From the NCBI GenBank assembly GCA_046330455.1, contig JAXLSU010000006.1:155077-219076 (forward strand): DNA of 64,000 nt. The letters are read 5' to 3'. This DNA comes from CAVQXR01 sp046330455. GTDB taxonomy: Bacteria > Actinomycetota > Thermoleophilia > Gaiellales > Gaiellaceae. This document shows positions 1 to 7,811 of the stretch, in pieces; position 1 is the stretch's first letter; every line of letters starts with the position of its first letter. The notes beneath the pieces are model-generated. The model was not told the DNA's origin, did no database searches, and saw only the letters and a program-made list of their open reading frames with translations. The position numbers were made by a program, and so were the translations under genes.

Positions 1-579
1 AAGCGCGAGCCGCTTCCAGGCTGCTCTCCGCGCTTTGCCGCCGACGGTTCCCTGCTGATGCGCTCGATCACCGGAACGGAGATCTGGAGCGAGTCGGGCG
101 TCGAGCTCGGCGAGCAGGAGATACTGTCCGGCCTGGCAGGTCCGGATGGGCAGCCGGACGTGCTCGGGTTCGACAGGAGCCCGGACGGGACGCTCGCCGT
201 CGCGGCGGCGATTCGCGGCGCTCCCGATACGACCAGGCTCGAGCTCTGGGAGAACGGGTCGCTCGCCGTCAGCGTGCCCGTCGTCGGTGCCGCCGGCATC
301 GGCGAGCTGCTCCGTTTCAGCCCGGACGGCAGCGTGTTCGCGATCGGGCCTCGGCCCGACCGCGTGGGCGGGCCGGTGACGTTCGTCGACCTCCGGCTGC
401 GGCGATCGACGCTCGACGTCGTCGCCAACGGGGGCTTCGCCTGGTCTCCGGACGGCGCCTGGCTCGCGGTCGCCGGCGACGAGGAGATCGCGATCTACTC
501 CCGGGACTCCGACGAGCCCGTCTACCGGCTCCCGCTCGCGGTTCGCGGGCTGAACTGGGTGGCCGAGCCGGGCCGCTGA
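1..579 (+). CDS. Beta-propeller (PD40/WD40-like) protein, 3' part only
   Basis: The frame is open from base 1, so the start lies outside the window; 192 residues are visible. The visible part carries repeated propeller blades with the signature SPDG: FDRSPDGTLAVAA, FSPDGSVFAIG and WSPDGAWLAVAGD, spaced about 50 residues apart, as in TolB/PD40-type repeats. These blades build a protein-interaction or sensing surface. The N-terminus, which might carry a signal peptide or an enzyme or DNA-binding domain, is missing, so the cell location and role cannot be told. The gene ends 93 bases before the LCP gene on the same strand. Confidence 0.7.
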   Translation, partial: KREPLPGCSPRFAADGSLLMRSITGTEIWSESGVELGEQEILSGLAGPDGQPDVLGFDRSPDGTLAVAAAIRGAPDTTRLELWENGSLAVSVPVVGAAGIGELLRFSPDGSVFAIGPRPDRVGGPVTFVDLRLRRSTLDVVANGGFAWSPDGAWLAVAGDEEIAIYSRDSDEPVYRLPLAVRGLNWVAEPGR

Positions 580-672
580 GGGCGAGCCCGAGGGCACCGT
601 GCCAGGCACCGCGTCGCGAAGGTTCTGGCGCCCCGTGGCATCCTGTAGGCGAGCGCACGAGCCCTGGGGGCC

Positions 673-2166
673 GTGATGGCCACGAGACCCGCCACCCGTC
701 CGTACGATGCTCCCCGGCCGCGCCGGGCTCCCAGTGCGTTCCTGGCGGGGATGCTCTCGCTGCTCCTCCCGGGGTCCGGCCAGCTCTACGCGGGAGCGTG
801 GCGGCGAGGTGCGACGATGCTCGTCGTCACGGTCGTGCTCGCGGCTGCGGGCCTCACCGTCTACCGCGACAGCGCGACCGTGCTGTCGCTGCTGCTCTCG
901 CCGGAGGCGCTGCTCGCGCTCCTCGGCGTCAACCTCGTCGTGTTCCTCTGGAGGACGCACTGCGTCGTCGATGCCTACCGCCTCGCGCGTCGCCGCCGTT
1001 CCTTCGTCTCCGCCCCCGCAGGCAGGGCCGCAGGCCGCGCCGTTCTCGTGGCCGTCCTCGTCTCCCTCGTGGCCGTGCCACACGTCGTGGCCGGCTACTA
1101 CACCTACCGGGACTACGACCTGCTGACCTCCGTGTTCGCCGACGAGGAGCCGATCGTCGCGGCTGCGGCCGAGCCTCCGGTCGAGCCGCGGATCGTCGTG
1201 CCGACCGGGATCATCGGCTCGGCAGGGGGCCCGGTCCCCGGCGGAGCTGACCCGGGCGGAACGATCGTCGTCCGAGAGCCCGAGCCCGAGGAGCCCCCGC
1301 CGTTCTGGCAAGCTCGCGGCCGGCTGAACCTGCTGCTCGTCGGAGCCGACGCGGGACCCGGCCGGTGGGGGCTTCGCACCGACACGATGATCGTCGTCAG
1401 CATCCAGACGAAGACGAGGCGGACGGCCGTCTTCAGCGTGCCGCGCAACCTCCAGGGCGTGCCGTTCCCACCGTCCGCGCACACCGACCTCGAGACGTTC
1501 CCGGACATCCTGAACGCGCTCTGGCAGTACGCGGAGGGCCGGCCGGAGCTGTTTCCGGGTGCCCGTGAGCCCGGCCCGACAGCGCTCAAGGCGACGCTCG
1601 GCAACCTGCTCGGGCTCCGGATCGACTACTACGCGATGGTGGATCTGCGAGGGTTCGTCGAGGTGGTCGACGCGCTCGGCGGAGTCACCGTGAACGTGCC
1701 GCGCTACGTGTACGACGCGGGCGTGTCACCGCCGAACGAGGGCGAGGACTGGATCGTGCTCGACCTCGCCCCGGGTCGTCACCACCTCGACGGGCGCACG
1801 GCCCTCGCGTACGTGCGAACGCGGTGGGCGACGAGCGACTACGACCGGATGCAGCGCCAGCGATGCACGATCGCCGCGCTGGCGTCCCAGGCGAGCCTCC
1901 CGAAGCTGCTCCGCGCGTTCCCGAAGCTCGCGACGACGATGAAGCGCTACGTGCAGACGGACATCCCCGTGAAGCAGCTTCCCGACCTGCTCGAGCTGCT
2001 CACGTCCGTCGAGACGAAGCACATGGTCGCGGTCAGCTTCGTCCCGCCGACCTACAGCCCGTGGGCCGACCCGCCGCAGATCCGGGCCGCCGTTCGCGGG
2101 GCGCTGCGCTCCCCGCAGCCCGACGAGTCGACCGGGCTCGTCGACCTCCGGGGCGCCTGCTCCTGA
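673..2166 (+). CDS. LytR-CpsA-Psr (LCP) family cell-wall glycopolymer ligase
   Basis: LCP enzymes transfer polyprenyl-linked glycopolymers such as teichoic acid, arabinogalactan or capsule onto peptidoglycan outside the membrane. The 497-residue protein begins with about three membrane segments (residues 25-60, 75-100, 115-140) and a proline/glutamate-rich linker. The LCP domain follows from about residue 215. Its family motifs are visible: GLRTDTMIV (arginine and aspartates that bind pyrophosphate), SVPRNL, DLRGFVEVVDALGG, LDGRTALAYVRTR and DRMQRQR. SVPRNL has Asn where most members have Asp (SIPRD). The start may be GTG 673 or the adjacent ATG 676. The multi-pass N-terminus containing LLPGSGQLYAG is unusual, since most LCP proteins have a single anchor. 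It may serve the polysaccharide locus further downstream, which is inference. Confidence 0.9.
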   Translation: MMATRPATRPYDAPRPRRAPSAFLAGMLSLLLPGSGQLYAGAWRRGATMLVVTVVLAAAGLTVYRDSATVLSLLLSPEALLALLGVNLVVFLWRTHCVVDAYRLARRRRSFVSAPAGRAAGRAVLVAVLVSLVAVPHVVAGYYTYRDYDLLTSVFADEEPIVAAAAEPPVEPRIVVPTGIIGSAGGPVPGGADPGGTIVVREPEPEEPPPFWQARGRLNLLLVGADAGPGRWGLRTDTMIVVSIQTKTRRTAVFSVPRNLQGVPFPPSAHTDLETFPDILNALWQYAEGRPELFPGAREPGPTALKATLGNLLGLRIDYYAMVDLRGFVEVVDALGGVTVNVPRYVYDAGVSPPNEGEDWIVLDLAPGRHHLDGRTALAYVRTRWATSDYDRMQRQRCTIAALASQASLPKLLRAFPKLATTMKRYVQTDIPVKQLPDLLELLTSVETKHMVAVSFVPPTYSPWADPPQIRAAVRGALRSPQPDESTGLVDLRGACS

Positions 2167-2178
2167 GCGGCTGGCCAT

Positions 2179-3348
2179 CTATGCCGCGGCGCGCTCGTAG
2201 CGCGCCCGCGTCGCCGCGACGGTCAGGGCGAGCCCGGCGGCGAGCACGCCGCCGAACGCGAACGTCCAGCCGAAGCCGAACCGTGAGACGAACGGCGCGG
2301 CCACCTGGGTCGTGATCGCGGTCCCGACGAATAGGCCCGTCGCGAACAGGGCGACCGTCGTCGCCCGGTCCCTCGTGCTCACCTCGGTGGCCCAGGCCTG
2401 GAGCAGGGGGTGTGCGAGCGCGAAGCCGGCGGCGAGCAGGACGGCGGCGCAGCCGATCGCCACGGGCGTCTGCGAGACGGCGGCAACCGCGAGCGAGAGT
2501 GCTCCGAGCAGCAGGCCGAGCGCCATGATCCGCCCGGCCGGCCAGCCGGTCACGAGCCTGCGGATCGGACGGCTGCCCAGCGCGATCGCGACGCCGTACA
2601 GCGCGACGACGAGACCGGCGAGGCGACGGCTCACACCCGAGTCCTCGAGCGCGGCCGGAAAGAAGGTGAGGAACCCGATCAGCGCGGCGCCCTCGACGAG
2701 CGCGAGCAGGGCCACCGCCCGGGGCCAGGTCGACCGGAGGCAGCGGGAGATGCTGGCGGCGTACGCACGCGGCGACTGGCGCTCGCGTACGGGGTCGCGT
2801 GCGTAGCGCAGCTGGGTCGCGAGCGCGAGGGCGGCCATTGCCGCCGATGCGAGGAAGCCGACGCGCCAGGTCGCGAGGTCGCTCGCCAGCCCGCCGCAGA
2901 GGATCCCGGCCGCGACCCCCGCCGAGTACACGGCGACGAGGTCGGAGAGGGTTGCGGCTCGCCGAGAGGGCTCGACGTGGTCGCCGATGAACGTGATCGT
3001 CGAGGGCGCGACCGCTGCGAACGCCGCGCCGGCGATCGCGCGCAGGACGAGCAGCAGCGTCAGATCCCCGGCGAAGGCGGCCGTGAAGGTGGCGACGGCT
3101 CCGATCGCGAGCCCGACGCGGACCGCTCCGAGCCGTCCGAGCCGGTTGCTGACGAGCCCCCAGCCGAGCTGCATGAGCCCGTAGGCGAACGAGTACAGGG
3201 CCGCGACGGCGGCGACACCGCTGAGCGACCGATCGAAGTCCGCTGCGATCGCGAGCAGCATCGGCGGCACGAGGTAGCTGTCGAGAGCCGCCGCGAAGAC
3301 GGCGAGCGATACGACCCGTGTGGGGGGAAGCCGGCCCGGCTTACGCAT
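2179..3348 (-). CDS. Major facilitator superfamily transporter
   Basis: A 389-residue integral membrane protein with about 12 hydrophobic helices, the usual MFS size. The loop after helix 2 carries a motif A-like stretch (GLVSNRLGRLGAV), and the helix-4 region has RAIAGAAFAAVAPS, typical of drug/sugar efflux-type MFS carriers. The substrate cannot be read from sequence. The gene is convergent with the LCP gene, with only 12 bases between stops, and the TatA gene lies just upstream on the same strand (30 bases between). It starts at ATG 3348. Confidence 0.85.
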   Translation of the reverse strand: MRKPGRLPPTRVVSLAVFAAALDSYLVPPMLLAIAADFDRSLSGVAAVAALYSFAYGLMQLGWGLVSNRLGRLGAVRVGLAIGAVATFTAAFAGDLTLLLVLRAIAGAAFAAVAPSTITFIGDHVEPSRRAATLSDLVAVYSAGVAAGILCGGLASDLATWRVGFLASAAMAALALATQLRYARDPVRERQSPRAYAASISRCLRSTWPRAVALLALVEGAALIGFLTFFPAALEDSGVSRRLAGLVVALYGVAIALGSRPIRRLVTGWPAGRIMALGLLLGALSLAVAAVSQTPVAIGCAAVLLAAGFALAHPLLQAWATEVSTRDRATTVALFATGLFVGTAITTQVAAPFVSRFGFGWTFAFGGVLAAGLALTVAATRARYERAAA

Positions 3349-3378
3349 GGCGCGGGCCAGGATCGGCTACCGAAGCGG

Positions 3379-3819
3379 CTAGCTGTCGACGGGGCGGGCG
3401 GTCTCCGCCTCGACGACCTTCTGGTCGCCGGCAGGCGCGACGGTCGCGTCGGCGACCTCGACCGAGGCGGCGGGCACCGTCTCGGCGACCGCAGCGGCCG
3501 CGGTGGCTCCCTCGGAGCGACGGGCGAGCGCCTCGCGCACCTCGTCGTCGCTGAGCGCGTCGCGAAGCTCCTGCTCGTCCTCGACCGTGAAGGGGTTCAG
3601 GGCGTCCTTGACCGCCTTCTTCGGGTTCTTGACCGCTCCCATGACCTCGGCGGGCGCCTCGACCGCCTCCTTGAACTCCTTCGGCATGTCGCCGACGGAC
3701 TCCTTGAACTCGCGCATCTGGCGCCCCGCGCTGCGGCCGATCTTCGGCACTGCCTTGGCGCCGAAGAGGAGCAGCACGACGAGAACGATGATCCCGATCT
3801 CCATGGGGCCGAGGTTCAT
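3379..3819 (-). CDS. tatA: Sec-independent protein translocase subunit TatA
   Basis: TatA forms the pore-like oligomer of the twin-arginine system that exports folded proteins. The 146-residue protein has the short N-terminal membrane helix (IGIIVLVVLLLFGAKAVP), the FGAK hinge and the amphipathic helix KIGRSAGRQMREFKE that define TatA/TatB. The tail is long and rich in Glu, Ala and Val. I chose ATG 3819 (MNLGPMEIG) rather than an upstream in-frame ATG at 3870, because the family begins just before the membrane helix and the longer frame would run into the divergent gene at 3880. tatB and tatC are not nearby, which is common for tatA in actinobacteria. Confidence 0.92.
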   Translation of the reverse strand: MNLGPMEIGIIVLVVLLLFGAKAVPKIGRSAGRQMREFKESVGDMPKEFKEAVEAPAEVMGAVKNPKKAVKDALNPFTVEDEQELRDALSDDEVREALARRSEGATAAAAVAETVPAASVEVADATVAPAGDQKVVEAETARPVDS

Positions 3820-3879
3820 GCGCGGGAGGGTAGCACCTGGGCGGCCCCGAACCGCGCCGGGACAGCGCACAATGGTCGG

Positions 3880-4530
3880 GTGCCGCCGGACTTCCGGACC
3901 CTCGCACGCGCGGACGACGCCCCGCTCGACGCCCTGGCGCTGGCGCTCGTCGCGGAGCTCCGGGAGGTCGACGCGGCCGGTGCGCTCGCCGAGCTCGACC
4001 GGCTCGGGGCGGCCCTCGGGGAGCTACCGCTCGGGTCGCCGCTCGACCAGGCCCATTCGCTGCGAACGCTCCTGGCGGAGGTCGAGGGGTTCGCCGGCGA
4101 CCAGTCCGAGTACGACGATCCGGCCAACTCGATGCTCGATCTCGTCCTCGAGCGGCGCCGGGGACTTCCGATCCTGCTCACGACGGTGTACGTGGAGGCG
4201 GCGCGCCGGGCCGGGGTCGCCGTCTCGGGGGTCGGCCTGCCGGGGCACTTCCTCGCCGGGATCTTCGCGGGCGAGACGACGCTTCTCCTCGACCCGTTCT
4301 CGGGCGGAAGGCTCGTCGTGCCAGACGTCGAGCCGGAGGCGATCCGGCCCTGGGGCGCCAGGGAGACGGCCCTGCGGATCCTGAGCAACCTCGTCGGCTC
4401 CTACACCCGCCGCGCCGACGTCGCGAGGGCGATCACGGCCGCCGAGCTGCGGCTCGCGCTGCCGCTCGACGGGCGGACGCAGGCGGCCTTCGAGATCGAG
4501 CTGCGCAGCCTTCGCGCCCGCCTCAACTGA
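3880..4530 (+). CDS. SirB1/transglutaminase-like domain protein
   Basis: A 216-residue protein starting at GTG 3880. The central block matches the SirB1 family: DDPANSMLDLVLERRRGLPILLTTVYVEAARR followed within a few residues by GVGLPGHFLA (given here as two motifs, DPANSMLDLVLERRRGLP and YVEAARRAGVAV, then GLPGHFLAG). SirB1 proteins have a transglutaminase-like fold and often TPR-like tails; their biochemical role is poorly known. No obvious catalytic cysteine is present, so it may be a non-enzymatic member. It is divergent from tatA (60 bases between starts), and its stop overlaps the convergent EamA gene by 8 bases. Confidence 0.8.
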   Translation: MPPDFRTLARADDAPLDALALALVAELREVDAAGALAELDRLGAALGELPLGSPLDQAHSLRTLLAEVEGFAGDQSEYDDPANSMLDLVLERRRGLPILLTTVYVEAARRAGVAVSGVGLPGHFLAGIFAGETTLLLDPFSGGRLVVPDVEPEAIRPWGARETALRILSNLVGSYTRRADVARAITAAELRLALPLDGRTQAAFEIELRSLRARLN

Positions 4531-5371
4531 GCCTGCGCCGGGCGGTGATCGCGATCCCGGCGCTGGCGACGATCACGAGGACGATCGCGAGGGCCTGCAG
4601 GGCGGAGAGCCGCTGGTCGAGCACGAGGAATCCGGCGAGAGCGGCGGCGGCCGGCTCGAGGCTCATCAGCACGCCGAACACCCGGGCGGCCAGCGAGCGC
4701 AGCGCCTGGAGCTCGAGCGAGTACGGGATCACGGACGAGAGCAGGGCGACCGCGAGCCCGATCGCGAGCACCCGGCCGTCGAGGAGCGCCGAGCCCGCCT
4801 CGACGATCCCGAACGGCGCGACCGCGACCGCGCCGACGGCCATCCCGAGCGCCAGCCCGCCCAGGCCCGGGAACGACCTGCCGACCCGTGCGGCGAGCAG
4901 GATGTAGAGCGCCCAGAGGGTCGCGGCGGCGAGCGCGAAGGCGACTCCCGCGGAGTCGAGGCTGCCCCAGTCCCCGCCGGAGAGGAGCGCGATTCCGGCC
5001 GCCGCGACCGCGACCCAGCAGGCGTCGAGCGCGCGGCGGGAGAGGGCGAGCGCGAGCACGAGCGGTCCGGTCATCTCGAGCGTGACGGCGATTCCCTGCG
5101 GGATCCGGTCGAGCGCCAGGTAGAAGCACACGTTCATGCCGGTGAGGACGAGCCCGAACACGACGGCGGTCACGAGCTCGCGTCGCGTGCGCCCGCGGAA
5201 GGTGGGGCGCGACACGAGCCCGAGGACGGCGGCGGCGAGCGCGACCCGCACGAAGGAGGCCCCGATCGGCCCGATCTCGTCGAAGAGCGTCGCACCCAGC
5301 GCGGCCCCGAACTGCATCGAGGCGACGGCGCCGAGCACGAGCCAGGTTGCCGGCACCGACCTACCGCTCAT
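4523..5371 (-). CDS. EamA-family (DMT superfamily) transporter, copy 1
   Basis: A 282-residue membrane protein with about ten hydrophobic helices in two five-helix halves, as in RhtA/YdcZ-like EamA exporters of amino acids or other metabolites. Visible hallmarks are AAVASMQFGAALGATLF-like helix 1, ALDRIPQGIAVTLEMTGPLVLAL between halves, and SLEPAAAALAGFLVLDQRLS near the C-terminus, the typical DMT 'EP..A.L.G...L.E' motif with Asp-Gln in place of Gly-Glu. It is the last gene of a three-gene operon after the dehydrogenase (6324-7376) and a second EamA gene. The start is ATG 5371. Confidence 0.85.
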   Translation of the reverse strand: MSGRSVPATWLVLGAVASMQFGAALGATLFDEIGPIGASFVRVALAAAVLGLVSRPTFRGRTRRELVTAVVFGLVLTGMNVCFYLALDRIPQGIAVTLEMTGPLVLALALSRRALDACWVAVAAAGIALLSGGDWGSLDSAGVAFALAAATLWALYILLAARVGRSFPGLGGLALGMAVGAVAVAPFGIVEAGSALLDGRVLAIGLAVALLSSVIPYSLELQALRSLAARVFGVLMSLEPAAAALAGFLVLDQRLSALQALAIVLVIVASAGIAITARRRLS

Positions 5372-5395
5372 TCCCGCGTCGTCCTCGCGCAGCGG

Positions 5396-6319
5396 TCATT
5401 CGTGGGGAGCGGCTTCGACCTCGATCTCGTCGCTCCTCGCGCGCGGACGGAGGCGGGAGATCACGATCCCGCCTGCGATCGCGACGCCGCCGACCCACTG
5501 GAGCGGCGCCATCGGCTCCGAGAGCAGGAGCACGGCGAAGATCGCGCCGAAGAACGGCTGGAGGTTCGCATAGACGGCCGCCCGCGCCGCTCCGACCCGG
5601 CTCACGGCGAGGAACCAGACCAGGTTCGTGAACGCATAGGCGACGACCGCGCTGTACAGAAGGCAGGCAAAGGACAGCGGCTCGACGGCGCCCCAGTCGG
5701 TCCGGGCGAGCTCGGGCGCGGCGGCGGCGAGCAGGACGGGAAGGCAGGCGAGCGAGAGCACCGCGTTCACGCGGTAGGTGCCGTGCTCCCGGACGTACGG
5801 AGCGAGGGCGATGGAGTAGAGCGCGAAGGTCGCGGGCGCGTACAGCGCGAGCAGGATGCCCCCGGGTCCCGTCGACACCTCGCCCGACGCACCGAGCGCG
5901 ACGAGCGCGACACCGCCGAACGAGACCGCGGCGGCGACCCAGCGCCAGGATCCCAGCCGTTCGATCCCGAGCAGCTGCGAGAAGATCCCGGCGAAGATCG
6001 GCAGCGTTCCGAACAGGAGCGCGATCGCCGTCGTGCTGGCGAAGTCGAACGACCACGCGAAGCCGATCTGGTTCGTCGAGACTGCGAGCATCCCCCACAG
6101 GGCGATCCGTCCCAGGTCGCGGCGCGGGATCGCGAACAGCCGCGTCTGCCGGCGCGCGCCGATCGCGAGGAACACGATGGTGGCGATCGTGAACCTCGGG
6201 GCGGCGTACGAGAGCGGGGAGAACCCGTGCTCGAGGGCGTACTCCGTGACCGTGAAGTTGAGGCTCCACGCGAGCACGCACGCGAGCAGCATCGCGTCGG
6301 CCGCGGTGAGTCGCCGCAC
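5396..6319 (-). CDS. EamA-family (DMT superfamily) transporter, copy 2
   Basis: A 307-residue ten-helix membrane protein of the drug/metabolite exporter superfamily. The C-terminal half shows the DMT signature NLQPFFGAIFAVLLLSEPMAP. The start is taken as GTG 6319 (VRRLTAADAMLL), four bases after the stop of the upstream dehydrogenase, which suggests translational coupling. ATG a few codons later (in ADAMLL) is an alternative. The frame stays open far upstream inside the dehydrogenase gene, but that extension is antisense-like, low-complexity sequence and was not used. The two EamA genes differ clearly, so they are not a fresh duplication. Confidence 0.85.
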   Translation of the reverse strand: MRRLTAADAMLLACVLAWSLNFTVTEYALEHGFSPLSYAAPRFTIATIVFLAIGARRQTRLFAIPRRDLGRIALWGMLAVSTNQIGFAWSFDFASTTAIALLFGTLPIFAGIFSQLLGIERLGSWRWVAAAVSFGGVALVALGASGEVSTGPGGILLALYAPATFALYSIALAPYVREHGTYRVNAVLSLACLPVLLAAAAPELARTDWGAVEPLSFACLLYSAVVAYAFTNLVWFLAVSRVGAARAAVYANLQPFFGAIFAVLLLSEPMAPLQWVGGVAIAGGIVISRLRPRARSDEIEVEAAPHE

Positions 6320-6323
6320 GGCG

Positions 6324-7376
6324 CTACCGGTCGGTCCAGCGGGGTGGGTCGACGCCGAGGTCGGCGGCGAGCTGCTCGAGCGCTCCGGCGAGCTCGTCCG
6401 AGATCGGGATCCCGTCGGCGAGGCGCCGGGCGCGCGTCTCGCGCTCGCGCTCGCCGGGGAGGAGAATCCGTTCGACCCCGTCGGCGGGCGGCGTCCCGCG
6501 GACCTCGGCGACGAGGCGCTCGACGTCCTTCTCGAACTGCTCTCGGGACACGAACACCGCCGGGTCGATCGCGACGAGGAAGTGCCCGACGCCGCCCTCG
6601 CGCCGGGCGTGGGCGTCGGCGTCCGAGCCGAAGGGCGAGCCCGTGAGCACCCCCGCGAGGATCTCGCCGACGAGCGAGAGGCCCGAGCCCTTGTAACCGC
6701 CGATCGGGGCGAGCGAGCCCGCCGCGAGCGCGGCGGCGGCATCCGTGGTCGGGCGCCCCTGTCCGTCGAATGCCCAGCCGGACGGGATCGGTCGTCCTTC
6801 GGCCGCGGCGAGCCGGATCCGGCCGTAGGCGACCTGGGAGAGCGCCATGTCGAGCACGATCGGCGGCTCCGGAGCACGGCGGGGGATCCCGCAGGCGATC
6901 GGGTTGTTCCCGAGCAGCGGGAGCGTGCCGCCTGCCGGGGCGATCACCGGCGCCGACGTCGTCGTGACCCAGCCGATCATCCCCTGCTCGGCGGCACGGA
7001 TCACGTAGAGGGCGCCCATCCCGAAGTGGTGGCTGTTCTGGACGCCGGCGAGCGCGATTCCGTGCTCCCGGGCGAGCTCGACCGCCGTGTCCATGGCGAG
7101 CAGGGAGGGCGCGTACCCGTAGCCGCCGTCGGCGTCGACGAGGGCGGTGGCGCCGAGCCGTGCGATCACCGAGACCCTGGGGTCCGGGTTGATCTCGCCC
7201 GTCCGGATCGACGCGGCGTACTGCGGGAGCCGTACGGCGCCGTGGCTGTCGACACCGCGCAGGTTCGCCTCCGCAATCCCGGTGGCAACCGTCCGGGCGT
7301 GCTTCGGCGCGAGCCCCACCGCGCCCACCACCCGCTCGGCGAAGGTCCGGAGGTCGGCGACGGCAATCGTCGGCAC
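6324..7376 (-). CDS. Malate/L-lactate/ureidoglycolate dehydrogenase family (Ldh2) oxidoreductase
   Basis: A 350-residue NAD(P)-dependent oxidoreductase of the Ldh2 family, which reduces or oxidises 2-keto/2-hydroxy acids (malate, ureidoglycolate, sulfolactate and similar). Family marks visible are GVDSHGAVRLPQY near residue 40, the catalytic-region SHHFGMGALYVIRAAEQG, TTTSAPVIAPAGG, LGNNPIACGIP and GGYKGSGLSL. The start is GTG 7376. It heads an operon with two EamA exporters, so a keto- or hydroxy-acid made here may be exported by them (inference). The exact substrate cannot be assigned from the motifs. Confidence 0.9.
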   Translation of the reverse strand: MPTIAVADLRTFAERVVGAVGLAPKHARTVATGIAEANLRGVDSHGAVRLPQYAASIRTGEINPDPRVSVIARLGATALVDADGGYGYAPSLLAMDTAVELAREHGIALAGVQNSHHFGMGALYVIRAAEQGMIGWVTTTSAPVIAPAGGTLPLLGNNPIACGIPRRAPEPPIVLDMALSQVAYGRIRLAAAEGRPIPSGWAFDGQGRPTTDAAAALAAGSLAPIGGYKGSGLSLVGEILAGVLTGSPFGSDADAHARREGGVGHFLVAIDPAVFVSREQFEKDVERLVAEVRGTPPADGVERILLPGERERETRARRLADGIPISDELAGALEQLAADLGVDPPRWTDR

Positions 7377-7440
7377 GTCGCCGACTCTATCGCCGCCCCG
7401 GGCCGCGCCCGCCGGTACTGACGTCTGGTAGTTTCGCGCC

Positions 7441-7800
7441 GTGGCGGCCGCGCCGAGCAGCAGGATCGTTCACCTCGGAGCCCGGGGAGCCGAGCCGATC
7501 GCTGTGGACGGCGCGCGCGGTGTCACGGGCCTCCCGCTGCTCGACCTCTCGGAGGGCACCGGCGGGTTCGACTTCCGGGCGGTGGCGATCGCGCCCGGAG
7601 GCGTGTCGGCCGACCACTCCCACCCGTGGGAGCAGGCGAACTACGTGCTCCGGGGTAGGGGCCGGGTCTGGCTCGGCGAGGACGTCCACGAGGTGGGCCC
7701 GGACGACTTCGTCTACGTCGCTCCCGACGTCCGGCACGTGTTCGAGAACGCCGGCGACGAGGAGCTCGTGCTGCTCGCCGCCCGGGGCGCCCGGGCGTAG
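7441..7800 (+). CDS. Cupin-domain protein
   Basis: A 119-residue single-domain cupin starting at GTG 7441. Metal-binding motif 1 is seen as HSHPWEQANYVLRGRG (two His and a Glu) and motif 2 as PDVRHVFENAG. Small cupins bind a divalent metal and act as isomerases, dioxygenases or sugar/acid sensors. It is divergent from the Ldh2 dehydrogenase (64 bases between starts) and lies 11 bases before a PLP-dependent decarboxylase on the same strand, so the cupin and the decarboxylase probably form an operon. The substrate is unknown. Confidence 0.85.
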   Translation: MAAAPSSRIVHLGARGAEPIAVDGARGVTGLPLLDLSEGTGGFDFRAVAIAPGGVSADHSHPWEQANYVLRGRGRVWLGEDVHEVGPDDFVYVAPDVRHVFENAGDEELVLLAARGARA

Positions 7801-7811
7801 GATCGACCCCC

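Noticed and set aside
591..610. GGCACCGTGCC / GTGCCAGGCAC overlapping palindromes before the LCP gene
   Set aside because: Stem loops are too short (one-base loop) for a convincing terminator, and no second copy was seen in the window.
2410..3879. Very long plus-strand open frame opposite the MFS and tatA genes
   Set aside because: It is charge-rich low-complexity sequence created by high G+C on the antisense strand; the MFS and TatA motifs on the minus strand are clear. Only the part from GTG 3880 (SirB1 protein) is real.
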